A DNA stretch of 64,000 nt from Antilocapra americana (taxonomy: Eukaryota; Chordata; Mammalia; Artiodactyla; Antilocapridae). The notes below the pieces were generated by a model that had not been told where the DNA came from, searched no databases, and worked only from the letters and a program-made list of their open reading frames with translations. Positions within the stretch are counted from its first letter, which is position 1; each line of letters starts with the position of its first letter. The stretch spans positions 6,685,974 to 6,749,973 of the forward strand of contig ML662465.1 in the NCBI GenBank assembly GCA_007570785.1. Reading direction: 5' to 3'. Below, one piece after another: positions 1 to 11,300 of this stretch. Position numbers and translations under genes: made by a program.

Positions 1-869
1 CCACTCAAATGTAAATAACACCATATGAGGCTGGATTAAACCAGTATTAAACCCATCAACACCTTGGGAATGAGTTTATCAGATGAGGGAGCTGGACTAA
101 TGAGCACCTGAGAAGTAGTTTTTTTCAAAACACCAAAGGGGTGCCCTTTCAGGGAGGAAAGCTCAGAGACATTTCAGGGAGCCACAGGTCTGCCAATCCA
201 TGGCCCCACCCTCCCAGGAGCTCACAATATAGTTGGGGACCAGTTCTGGCAATGGTGGTACTTGAAATGTGAGTCACCTACATGCTCTGTCCATCCCCTG
301 GCTTCAACTGCCCCACACCTCTATGTCTGGCCCTCATCTTTATCCACCTGCCAGAAGGATGCCCCTACTTATTATCTCACAAGCCCCACAGACTCATCTT
401 TGTTCTAGCCCCTCTGAACCCTGTCCTGATTTCTCTCTCTGGGTCTATGGCACCCCTGTCTACTACATCCCCCAGCAAGTCACCCCCAGATTTCTTCTTC
501 TTTCTCACCCTGTGCATTCAATCAGCTACAAGTTTGGTCAATTCTTCCTTAAAAACACGATCTCAAGTTTGTTCCTTTGTTTCCATTCTCATTGCTCCTG
601 ATGCAATCTGGTCCCTCTCTCACCTCACCTTGAACTGCTCAACCCCTTCTCTGAGGAGGTGACACTTTAGTGAACCCTGAATAATATGGATGACCTGGGA
701 GGGGAACAGTTGGCTAGGGAAATAGCAGATGCAAAGGCAAATTTGGGAATGAGTTTGATCTGTTCAAGGGTACAGGCCAGGATGCAGAGCACACAGATCT
801 GCAACCAGTGACTTACAGGAAACCTTCATGTTTCATTGGAAACCTTTGGTGTCTGTGGATCAGCACAAA

Positions 870-1175
870 GGTGGAAAGCTGACATGGGGGGAGTCGTTTC
901 CCCCAAAAGACATGGTCCAAACTCCTGGTGCCCATGAACATGACCTTACTTGGAAACATGGCCTTTGTAGATGTCATTAAGATGTAAGTTAATGAGGCTG
1001 TACTGGAAGGGTGAGCCCTTCATCCAATATGACTGATGTCCTTAGAAAAGAAGAGACACAAACACACACACAGAGGGAGGAGAGCCACGTGGAGATGCAG
1101 GCAGAGTTTAGAGTGAGGCTGCCACAAGCCAAGGAATGCCAAGGAGTGCTGGTGATAAGGATGTCCTACTTGACC
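870..1175 (+). mobile_element. MaLR-type LTR, 5' portion
   Basis: Ancient mammalian LTR (MLT1-like by appearance; subfamily uncertain). Marks: CATGACCTTACTTGG-type core, GATGTCATTAAGATGTAAGT, ATGACTGATGTCCTTAGAAA and CCACAAGCCAAGGAATGCCA. It is interrupted near 1175 and resumes near 2105. Confidence 0.5.
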
Positions 1176-1217
1176 AAACTTTGGTCATGCTCCTCTGAGC
1201 CCTCTTCTTGACTGGGT

Positions 1218-1807
1218 TTTGACTCTGCTCCAAAATCACTGCAGATGATGACTGCAGTCATGAAATTAAAAGACGCTTGCTCCTTGGCAGAAAAGCTATG
1301 ACCAACCTAGACAGCATATTAAAAAGCAGAGACATTACTGTGCCAAGAAAGGTCTGTTTAGTCAAAGCTATGGTTTTTCCAGTAGTCATGTATGGATGTG
1401 AGAGTTGGACTATAAAGAAAGCTGAGTGCCAAAGAATTGATGCTTTTGAACTGTGGTGTTGGAGAAGACTCTTGAGAGTCCCTTGGACTGCAAGGAGATC
1501 CAACCAGTCCATCCTAAAGGAAATCAGTCCTGTATATTCATTGGAAGGACTGATGCTGAAGCTGAAACTCCAATACTTTGGCCACCTGACGCAAAGAAAT
1601 GACTCACTGGAAAAGACCCTGATGCTGGGAAAGACTGAAGGCAGGAGAAGGGCACGGTAGAGGATGAGACAGTTGGATGGCATCACCGACTCAATGGAGA
1701 TGAGTTTGAGTAAACTCTGGAGTTGGTAATGGACAGAGAGGCCTGGTGTGCTGCAGTCCATGGGGTCGCAGAGTCGGACATGACTCAGGGACTAAACTGA
1801 ACTGAAC
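1218..1807 (+). mobile_element. BovB LINE, 3' part
   Basis: 5'-truncated RTE-clade BovB. A relic frame encodes the C-terminal end of its reverse transcriptase polyprotein (MTNLDSILKSRDITVPRKVC, then MVFPVVMYGCESW and LELWCWRRLLRVPW-like text). The 3' end is the ruminant-specific tail shared with Bov-tA, finishing in repeated CTGAA units. Inactive. Confidence 0.92.
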
Positions 1808-2104
1808 CATTGAACCCAGTTTTAGCAAAGAATCCTGTTGAGCTTGTTTAGCAAGACTACTCTCTACCTTTGACATCTAATCAACTTCATCTTAGTAACT
1901 TTCATTCCACTAACCTTCCCACTCTGCTCATTGGTTATAAATCCCCAGACATCTTTGCTGTATAATCAGAGTTGAGTTCAACCTCTCTCCCTGATTGCAG
2001 TCATTTATGAACAGTGCTTTCTTTGCCATTTTTTACCAAGCATCCAGTGAAATTTCATTTCTTTGAGAGCAGTCACCACTAGAAGCCACAAAGAGATAAA
2101 GAGA
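1808..2104 (+). other. Unassigned insert, LTR-like promoter layout
   Basis: About 300 bp between BovB and the resumed LTR. It has ATTGG (reverse CCAAT) followed at once by TTATAAATCCCC, as in U3 ends of some retroviral LTRs. I could not assign a family; chance resemblance is possible. Confidence 0.25.
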
Positions 2105-2265
2105 GATTGTACTCAGAGCCTTTGTGGGGTCATAGCCCTTCTGACACCTTGATTTTAGGCTCTAGCCTCTGGAACTGTGAGGGAATAAATACCTGTCATT
2201 TTAAATCTCTTTTGTGGTCCTTTAATGGCAGCCCCAGGACCCTAACAGAAGCCAGGGTAGTCACT
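2105..2265 (+). mobile_element. MaLR-type LTR, 3' portion
   Basis: Continuation of the LTR at 870-1175: TCTAGCCTCTGGAACTGTGA, then GGGAATAAATACC as the polyadenylation region. About 930 bp of later insertions separate the halves. Confidence 0.5.
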
Positions 2266-2285
2266 GCCCCATACGTAAGGCATAC

Positions 2286-2356
2286 CTTTTGGGAGTAATT
2301 GAGAGCCTTTCCCATCTCAGACGCGATGGCATTGATATCATCACTTTCGTAAATAC
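2286..2356 (-). CDS. VWA3A: VWA3A coding exon 20 (last in window)
   Basis: Residues 693-716 ([20 protein letters not shown] and on, ending SQK). Acceptor GTTTCCAG, donor GTATGC, phase 0 at the end. No further exon is recognisable down to position 1, so the next one lies outside the window. Confidence 0.92.
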
Positions 2357-5300
2357 CTGGAAACAAAGCACATCATGAGTGTGGAGGAGGTGTACAGGTT
2401 CCGGCAAGTGTCCATATATATAAACACAAGGGCCACATGGAGGTGACCTCAGCCCAGGGAGCAGACTGGGGTCTTAATGGGCTGAGCTGACCAGCCCTCA
2501 CTCCTCACTATCTAAAGGAGATGGGCGGATACAGTGAGGGTACCAAAAGTGGGGCCAGCCTTGGGACCCAGCATCCTGGTACCCAGCCAAGAGCTCTCAC
2601 CCACAGAAGAGTAGGTCAGGGAAAGGTCCTGCTCCTCCAGTGAATAAGAAGATGCACCTTGAGGTTACTTAAAGTAGCTAATGTCTGCAGTGAATAATGT
2701 CTGTAAGTAACACCTCAAATATGACGCATTTGAGTGGGACTAGAGTGTGATGCCTAAGAAGACAGACTCCGGGTTCAGTTCCTGGTTCCTTACTTACTAC
2801 CTCTGTGCTCTGGGCTCTGTGTCTCAGCTTCACTGGCTGCACAATGGGGTAACAATCATAACCCATTTCAAAGGGTTATTGTGAGGAATGAATCATAACA
2901 CTTAAAACCGGGTTTAGCATATAACTACTTTATAAATGTTTGCTATTATCAATAATAATCACCAATAATAACTTCTTAAATGTATGTGCCCGGCACTTTT
3001 CATGAGTTCCAGCCCCAGCTATGCCACTCATGTCCCTGGGAGTCATTTCTTGATTTGTATATCAGAGAGATCAGAACACACTCTTGTATCCTAAGCTTCA
3101 ATCCCTGCTGAATTATGTCACAATTTTGCCTTGCCTGCATTCACCTAAACCATAATTTACTTAATATATGTATTTAAAATTTTTTTAAATTGGAACAGAA
3201 TTGCTTTACAATGTTGTGTGAGTTTCTACTGTACAACAACATGAATCCGCAATAATTATGCAAATATCCCCTCCCTGTTAAGCCTCCTTCTCCACCCCTA
3301 CCCTATCCCTATGTTTATGGCATAAGGAGCTATGTGGTACCCAGACTACTGTCGGCAAAGAAAGAGGTGGAGGGACAAGCACCACTCACTCACCTGTGTC
3401 TCCAAACCAGTGGAAGCGCCCACCAGCAGCCCGGGTGACCTCCCTGTAGGCAGCGGCCGTGTCCGTGCAGCTGGCATAGCAGGCAGGGGGCATGGTATCT
3501 GTCTGTGACTCACTCACATAGAAGAGACACACGTTCAGATGGAAGTCACAGCCCCCACAGGCCTCAGCCATGTAGGTGCTGAGCATGGTCTGTGGGCAGA
3601 GAGGGAGGAGGGGCCCAGGGCTGAGGGCTTTTCAAGCTGCTGGTCTCGGGTCAGTTCAACCCAGTCTCTTTCTTGAGGACCTACTGTGTACCTGGTCTAG
3701 TATGTGGCACTGAGGAGGGAAAGATGGAAGAGCCTGGGTCACCATTTCTCTTACTATCTTAATAGATCTTGGTGGGGAGCTGGGCCTGAGATCTTAGACC
3801 GGCAGCTTCTAATCCCTTGGGAGCTCATTAGAAATGCAGTCCCTCAGGCCCCTGGGAGCCAGGTCTACCAACTTCTGCATTTGAACAACACTTCCAGGTG
3901 GTAAAGTCTAGATGGGAAAATCATGCTGGAGAAACTGGTCGCTAGGCATCCACCCAGGGGAAGATGTGGGGGTCCTGGAGGATAAAGGAGGCCGAGAGGA
4001 GGCCCACCCACCATGTCCTGGTCAGGGATGCCCCCCGTGAAGAGGTAGATGCCCTGTGACTGCTGTGCTTCTTTGTCCTTGAAGTCCACTTCCACAGCCT
4101 TCCGCAGGGCGCTGAGGACGTTCCTGCTGCCCTGACACTGCAGGCTCAGGACCCACCTGGGAGGCAGGGAGGCCGAGCTGAGGCGGTGGTGCCAGGCCCC
4201 AGACGGGAGGGCGGGGAAGGAGAGGCGGGTGTGCCGTCTGTCAGAGGGCAAAGGTTCTAGAGAGAGCTACTTTCTGGGGGAGAGAGGCGGCCAGAAAAAG
4301 TAGCACCAGGGATGCTCCTGTCAGACCTGCAGGTCACCTACCGCCAGGCGCTCTGTAAGTTGCTGTGGGTGGTAGCAACCATCTCGGGCCTCCAGCTTTC
4401 GATGGTGCTTCCGAACCTTGGAGGGAGGGAAAGAGGGCTTGGTCTTAGTGGGGAGATATGTGCCCCAGCTCACTGGGCTTCCCAGGATTTTAAGGGGGCA
4501 AAATTCTGGTTGAAAGTGAAGGTCACTCAGTCGTGTCCGACTCTTTGTGACCCTATGGACTATACAGTCCATGGAATTCTTTAGGCCAGAATACTGGAGT
4601 GGGTAGCCGCTCCCTTCTCCAGGGAATCTTCCCAACTCAGGGATCGAACCCAGGTCTCCTGCATTGCAGGTGGATTCTTTACCAGTTGAGCCACAAGGGA
4701 AGCCCCAAATTCTGGTTACATCCCCCAAATGTTAGGATGTCACCCACGAGCTCCTTGCTGGTCAGGACACGTCCCAGCTTATTCACAGTGGGAGCAGAGC
4801 AGGGGCCCTCCATGTCAACCAGCCAGGACCGGTTTGGCCAGACCTTCTCCCTGAGAAAGGGTACTCCTTCCCCTGTGTGAACTTCCCCACCTCCAGGGAC
4901 GAGTCACTGCTCCATTTTTGGCTTCCCTAGCACAGATTCAGGGCTTCTCAGGTATCTCAGATGGTAAAGCGTCTGCCTGCAATGCAGGAGACCCTGGTTC
5001 GATCCCTGGGTTGGGAAGATCACCTGGAGAAGGAAATGGCAACCCACTCCAGTACCTTTGTCTGGAAAATCCCATGGACAGTGGAGCCTGATAGGCTACA
5101 TACAGTCCATGGGGTTGCAAAGAGCAGAGATTCATCCTCAAAGTTTTCACTCTCCACCTGTATTACAGTTTCTCTTTTTTATATGCATCAGCTCACTCTC
5201 CCTATGAGACAGAATCTAAATCTTTGAGATTTATCTCCTTTATTAAGGAAAAGCTGTCCCCTCTCTGGTTCTAGAGCAATTCCTCCACCTGGGTTCTTGA

Positions 5301-8300
5301 CTTGACCACCGCCAACCTTTCTGAGACCCTGCCCCGTGGTGACCTCCCTCCCACCCCCACCTCCAGGTCTGCTTCCCTCTCCCCCTCTGCTTCTCTTAAC
5401 TATCATTCTACCAGGGTCCACTCTGCCGGCTACTTCTCTCTCTTTCCTCTTCCCCTTCACAGACAGGCTCCCAGGAAAAACAATGTTACCACCGCTTCCT
5501 CATTATCTGCTTCTCAACCCTCTGCAGTCAAGCTTCCACCAGGGGCAGTTCTCTGGCGAATATTAATGATGACCTCCTTTCCTAATTCCATGGAAATATC
5601 TCTTATTATAGTTGGATAATAAATCCTCTATTATAGTTGAATAAAAATTCTAACATACAGAGAGTGAAAATTCCTTCAATTTTATCCCCCCCTCCAAATT
5701 TCTGTTAACTCTTTGTTCTATATTCTTTTGGATTACAGATTGTTAGATACAGACATATTGCCAGAAGTGGGATTATAGCCTTTCTTCCCACCCTGGTGAC
5801 CTTATTTTCTAACAAAAATCGGTATTACAGCCTAATGGATAGAAACTGCAAATTTGTGAAGTGAGTCTGGCAACCTGGGGGTACTGAGAAAGAGGGTGGG
5901 CATCAGCTTAGCATGGTTATTTTTTCACTTTACACAATAATTTTAAAAAATTTCCAACAAAATAAAAGAAATGGAATTATATAGCTTATACTATTTATTT
6001 CCTTTCATTTGGACTTACTGAGGAACTTTTCTAAATGTACTGACATAAATCTCCCACATTCTTTTGAATAGTTGCATAGATTTCTACAGTCAGGTTTATT
6101 TTCCCTCTTGTTTTTTTCCCAGGTTTGTCAACTATCAGAACTCTGCATTGAAAATCCCTTCAAGGTTATCTTTGCCCAGTCATCTTACTATTTCCTTTGG
6201 ATATTTCATAAAGGTTTAATTGAAGGAACAAAGACCATATTGATTCAGTGCTTGTTTCAGTAGCACATATACTAAAATTGGAACCATACAGAGATTAGCA
6301 TGGCCCCTGTGTGAAGATGATACACAAAATATTAGGAGCTTGGAATTAACATATACGCATTATTATAAATAAAACAAATAACCAACAAGTACCTACTGTC
6401 TAGCACAGGGAACTATACTCAGAATTTTGTAATAACTTATAAGGGAAATGAATCTGAAACACAATATGTATATAGTATAGAACTGAATTGCTTTGCTGTA
6501 CACCTGAAACTAACATTACGTTGTAAATCAGCTATGTGTGTGTGTGTGCTCAACTGTATCCGATTTTTTGCGACCCTATGGACTAGAGCCCGCCAGGCTC
6601 CTCTGTCCATGGGATTCTCCAGGCAAGAATACTGGAGTGGGTTGCCATTTCCTCCTCCAGGGAGTCTTCTTGACCAGGGTCCGAACACACATCTCTTGTG
6701 CCTCCTGCATTGACAGGCAGATTTTTTACCACTGAGCCACCTGGGAAGCCCAAGCCAACTATGCTGTGCTGTATTGTGCTTAGTTGCTCAGTTGTGTCCG
6801 ACTCTTTGCAACCTCATGCATGGTAGCCCACCAGGCTCCTCTGTCCATGGAGATTTCCAGGCAAGAATACTGGAGTGGGTTGCCAAGCCTTCCTCTAGGG
6901 GATCTTCCCAACCCAGGGATCGAACCCAGGTCTCCCACTTTGCAGGCAGATCTCTTTACTGCTTGAGCCACTAGGGAAGCCTAAGAATACTGGAGTGGGT
7001 AGCCTATCCCTTCTCCAGGGGATCTTCCTAAGACAGGAGTCAAACAGGAGTCTCCTATATTGCAGGCAGACTCTTATCAGCTGAGCTACCAGGGGAGCAC
7101 CAAATCAAATTGAAAAAAATGTAATACAAGGGCTGTACCAAATTACATTTCCGCCAGTACTTTCCAGGAGTGCCCCTTTCCCCAAATTATCATCAGTATT
7201 GGGTACTATCAATCTTTTAAATGTTTGCCAAACTGAATTGCACAACCATGACGTCTCATTGTTTTCCTATCAGGGAGCTCTACTGCCAGATTCAGTGAAT
7301 TCCTTCTTTCTTCTCCTTCCTACTTTGCTTCTGTAGGCCCCAACTCTGCTTCTTTCCAAGATCCTCCTTCCCTTGGGAAAGGGGAAACCACCTATCTCTC
7401 CAGGTTTTCCTCCTGCCTCTTGGATTGCTCCTTCTGTTTCTCGGGTGGTTCCCTTTCTCTGCCCTCCAAATGGCAGCGTCTCCCAAGTTCTGTCCTTGGT
7501 TGGCATCTCTCCCCCATCACGTCTCCACAGGTGCAATCCATGCCCTCCCATGTCTTCAGCCAAAATGCTGACGGCTAGAGCTCCAGCCAGGAGACTCTCC
7601 AAACCCTTAAGGATCTCAGACTCTATATGTTTATCTTCCAGACTCTGCTCCACCTGGCACACCTCTTCCCCATTCCCTCGTCCCCAGCAGCCAAACAGTG
7701 ACTGCATTCTGCACATGTAACTCCTCGCACCCCTCACAGGCCCCCTTGGCTTTCATTCCCACTGCCTTGGCTAGGGTCTCCCTCCAGTTTCGCATCCCTT
7801 CAGCCTGTTCTTCACTTTGTAATTCAAGTGTTTCAAGATTATTGTCTTGCTTAAAATCCTTCAATGCCTATGTATCCTATAGTTTTAAAAGCTCCTGTTC
7901 AAAGCCTCTGGTGTTTCCTTCTGTTTCTGGGCCATCTGGTTCTCCCTCTCACCCTTTATTCACACTCAACTACTCACACTGCAGGTCCCCCAAGGTTGTG
8001 TAACACATCACACCTCTGTGCTCTGCTCACGCTGCTGCCCGCACCAGAAGGCCCCTTCTCCACATTCCCAGGCCCTCCTGTGTGCTCGGCAAACACCTGC
8101 TCTTTGTCAAGACTCAGCTAAGAGTTCCTGACCTCACTCTTCCCAGGTGAATGGACTGACTCCGCCTTTGAGTCGATATGGGACTTGCAGTCTGATATCC
8201 TGCCTTCTACTTATTTCTTCAGAAACCATTTAATAGCATTTATATTTTAACATTCCTGCCTCCTACTACTAGGTCATAAGTTCCTTGAGGACAGGTATCA

Positions 8301-11300
8301 TGTGCGTTAACTTCTATATCCCTGATGCCTAGCATACCTACAGTACAAGGCAGCCTTTCAATAAAAGTTTGTTAAATGAATGAATGGGATGAACGAATGA
8401 AAATATTGTCCAAAATGCTTCTCTAAGCATTTTTCTGTAGAATTTATTAGGGAATGACTAGGCTCTGGTACTGTTTAATATATAATATTAACTGCTGACT
8501 TATTAGGCTTAGAACACTCCTTATCTGATGTGAAGTTGTGTAAAAAATATATATATATAAAACTACATACATTTAAATTAATATATAATTTATAGATTAA
8601 AAATATAAGTATGTAGATAAAACTATAACTTAAATAGTTATATTATTATATATAGTCATATATAATTTAAACATATGTAGTTAAACATGTTATATATTAA
8701 ATATTAATCCTTTAAATTTACTTATAGTTAAAATTTATATACATAATTATGTATAAAATAAATAATTTTTATATATAGCTATATAGTATTAATTTATATT
8801 ATATATACTTATATAAGGGCTTCCCAGGTGTTCCAGTGGTTAAAAAAAAAAACCCACCTGCCAATGCAGGAGACATAAGTGACATGCCTTCAATTCCTGG
8901 GTCAGGAAGATCCCTTAGAGAAGGAAATGGCAACCCATTCCAGTATTCTTGCCTGGAGAAGCCCATGGACAGAGAAGCCTGGCAGGTTACAGTCCGTGGG
9001 GGTCCATAGGGTCTCAAAGAGTCAGACACGACTGAAGAGATTTAGCATGCAGCATGCACATCTACTTATATATAACTTAAACACATAGTTTCCTATATAA
9101 TGGAACCATATAGTTTTATATATAAAGGTATAATTTAATTCTATATAGCTGTATATAATCTATATAACACAGTAATAATAATATTGATATATCTATGTAC
9201 AATTAAAATTTATATTGGAATTCTGAATGTTTAAATTATTGTGGCTTGCTAGAACTGAGGTAGGAGCCAAGCCTGGGGACCCTTCTTTTTCTCTTTGTGT
9301 TTATCAGCTTAGGAGCCAAATGGGGCAACGGGCTGAGTTACTTTATCCTGGCTGATCAAACAGTGTGTTTTGGGGCCGCTTATCACCTTCACCCCAGGGG
9401 GACCGTCCTACAACCATTTAATTATTCAATGCCCCAAACAAGATCGTTCAAATCAGATAAACGGACAGCCCTCCTAGGAGGCTGGCTGCCCGTACATCTG
9501 TTGTCCTGCCAGGAGCCTCAGCCTGGAGATGGCATCCTCGCGCCCACGCCCTCCCCACCAGGGGCAGCGGCTGCGTACGCAATGATGTTGAAGCAGTCCT
9601 TGTTGGACAGCTGCTCCTCCAGCAGGCGTCGCAGGCAGTGCTGGATATGAATAATGTACATGGAATTGGTCACGGAGATATCGAGCAGTATAACCACCCT
9701 AAAAAGAAACACAAGCTTTAAGAGGAGAACCGAATCTCTCAGATAATGTTTATTCTGTTCCATTTTACTATTTAACGTTTTTTCCAGGGGAGTTCTGCAG
9801 GCCAGATGCACCCCTGGCCAAATCGTCTCCATGGTTTTAGGTCAACACAGGCAGTAGCCTGAGGGGGTTATGGAACCTTCTCTGCATGAGGGTCTATCAT
9901 GGAATAAAGCCTCGTGGTGTACACAGTTTAAGGGCAGGACTGCATTTAATGATTTCATACATTTCCTTGTTTTAAATCACTAGCATCCGATACTATAATA
10001 GCTTGGGGTCTGTGAAGGGAAAACAAACAAGCTAAGCAAGTTAGATGGGGAATTAGGTATAACTGGGGCCTCTGGGGAAATGTGTCTTTTTATTTTCTCT
10101 CTCTTTAAGATCTCTAGTACTAGTCAGCTTTCTCCTTAGATCTTACAGTCCTATCTCCTCCCCCCATTCTCATTTTGAGACAGCTATGGATTAGCAAAAG
10201 AAAATTCACCAGATATAGCATTAGAAGACCTTGGTTCAAGTCCCACTTTCTGTGGGGCCTTAGGCAAGTCACAGTACCTCTCTGATCCTTGCCATGTTTG
10301 TGTGTGTGCTCAGTCATGTCTGACTCTTTGCGACCCCATGGACTGTAGTCTGCCAGATTCCTCTGTCCATGGAATTCTCCATGCAAGAATACTGGAGTGG
10401 GTTGCCATTTCCTACTCCAGGGGATCTTCCTCACTCAGAGATTGAACCTGAGTCTCTTGCATCTCCTGCGTAAGCAGGCAGATTGTTTACTACTTCACCA
10501 CCTTGGAAGCTTGATCTTTGGCATATTTAACTATATAAATTATAACAAGACTCAAGGAGTTGTTTTGAGAGTTAAATAGAACAGATGAATGGTATTACAA
10601 ACTTATAATACATGGTAAGTGGTAATGCATTAAGTAAGGTATGGAATGGCAGTGATATAATAGATACCTACTCTTTCTTCCTACTCAGCGTCCATTACCT
10701 CTGCTCACAACAGTATCTTGATCTTTTTCTCTGGTGTGGGGGGGAATACCTCTGTCTTTAATGGTCTGCTTGAGTTGAGGAGAGCTGACTCCAGCCCAAG
10801 CTTTAAAGTGGACATTAGACCCCAGGCAATCAGAACACCAAACCCTCTTGGCCCAAGTGGATAGTTCACGGATGGGCCCATGCCCTAAAGCCTGGAAGTG
10901 CTAAACTGGAAAGAAGGAAGTTGGCAACTTTGGGTGCTTAACTTGCTACCTAGAGGGGACAGCCTGCGTGAAAACAAAGCCAAGAAAGAGGAAAACGGAA
11001 CTGAGGGATGGAAAGAAATTCCTGACATGTATGAATCTCTGCATCAAGCCAGGCCTGAAGACAGCTACCAAATCTTCTTTAGAATTTACAGTTACAGATC
11101 AGACTTCCCTGATTTGTTTCAATTTGTACTTAGTTTCTTTTGCTTTTTAACAAGGACTCCTGAGGGACATAGTGATGCTATTCTTGAGGTTGCAGTTAAT
11201 GTGGTGACTTTTCCCTCCAGGGGTTCTGCTGAGCCAGCATTGATCCTTAATCTAAATGATGGATTCTGATGCTACCAACAAGAAATTCATAAGTTGAATG

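Noticed and set aside
1..870. Possible further VWA3A exon at the left edge
   Set aside because: No minus-strand frame with splice borders and the right phase was found; pyrimidine-rich plus-strand frames at 269-662 look non-coding.
4321..4728. 135-codon minus-strand frame over VWA3A exon 17
   Set aside because: Most of it is Bov-tA sequence, and over the exon it is in the wrong frame; the true exon is 75 nt in another frame.
7270..7737. 155-codon open frame on the minus strand (and a 115-codon one opposite)
   Set aside because: Low-complexity G/E/R composition, inside a VWA3A intron over repeat relics, with no motif or splice support.
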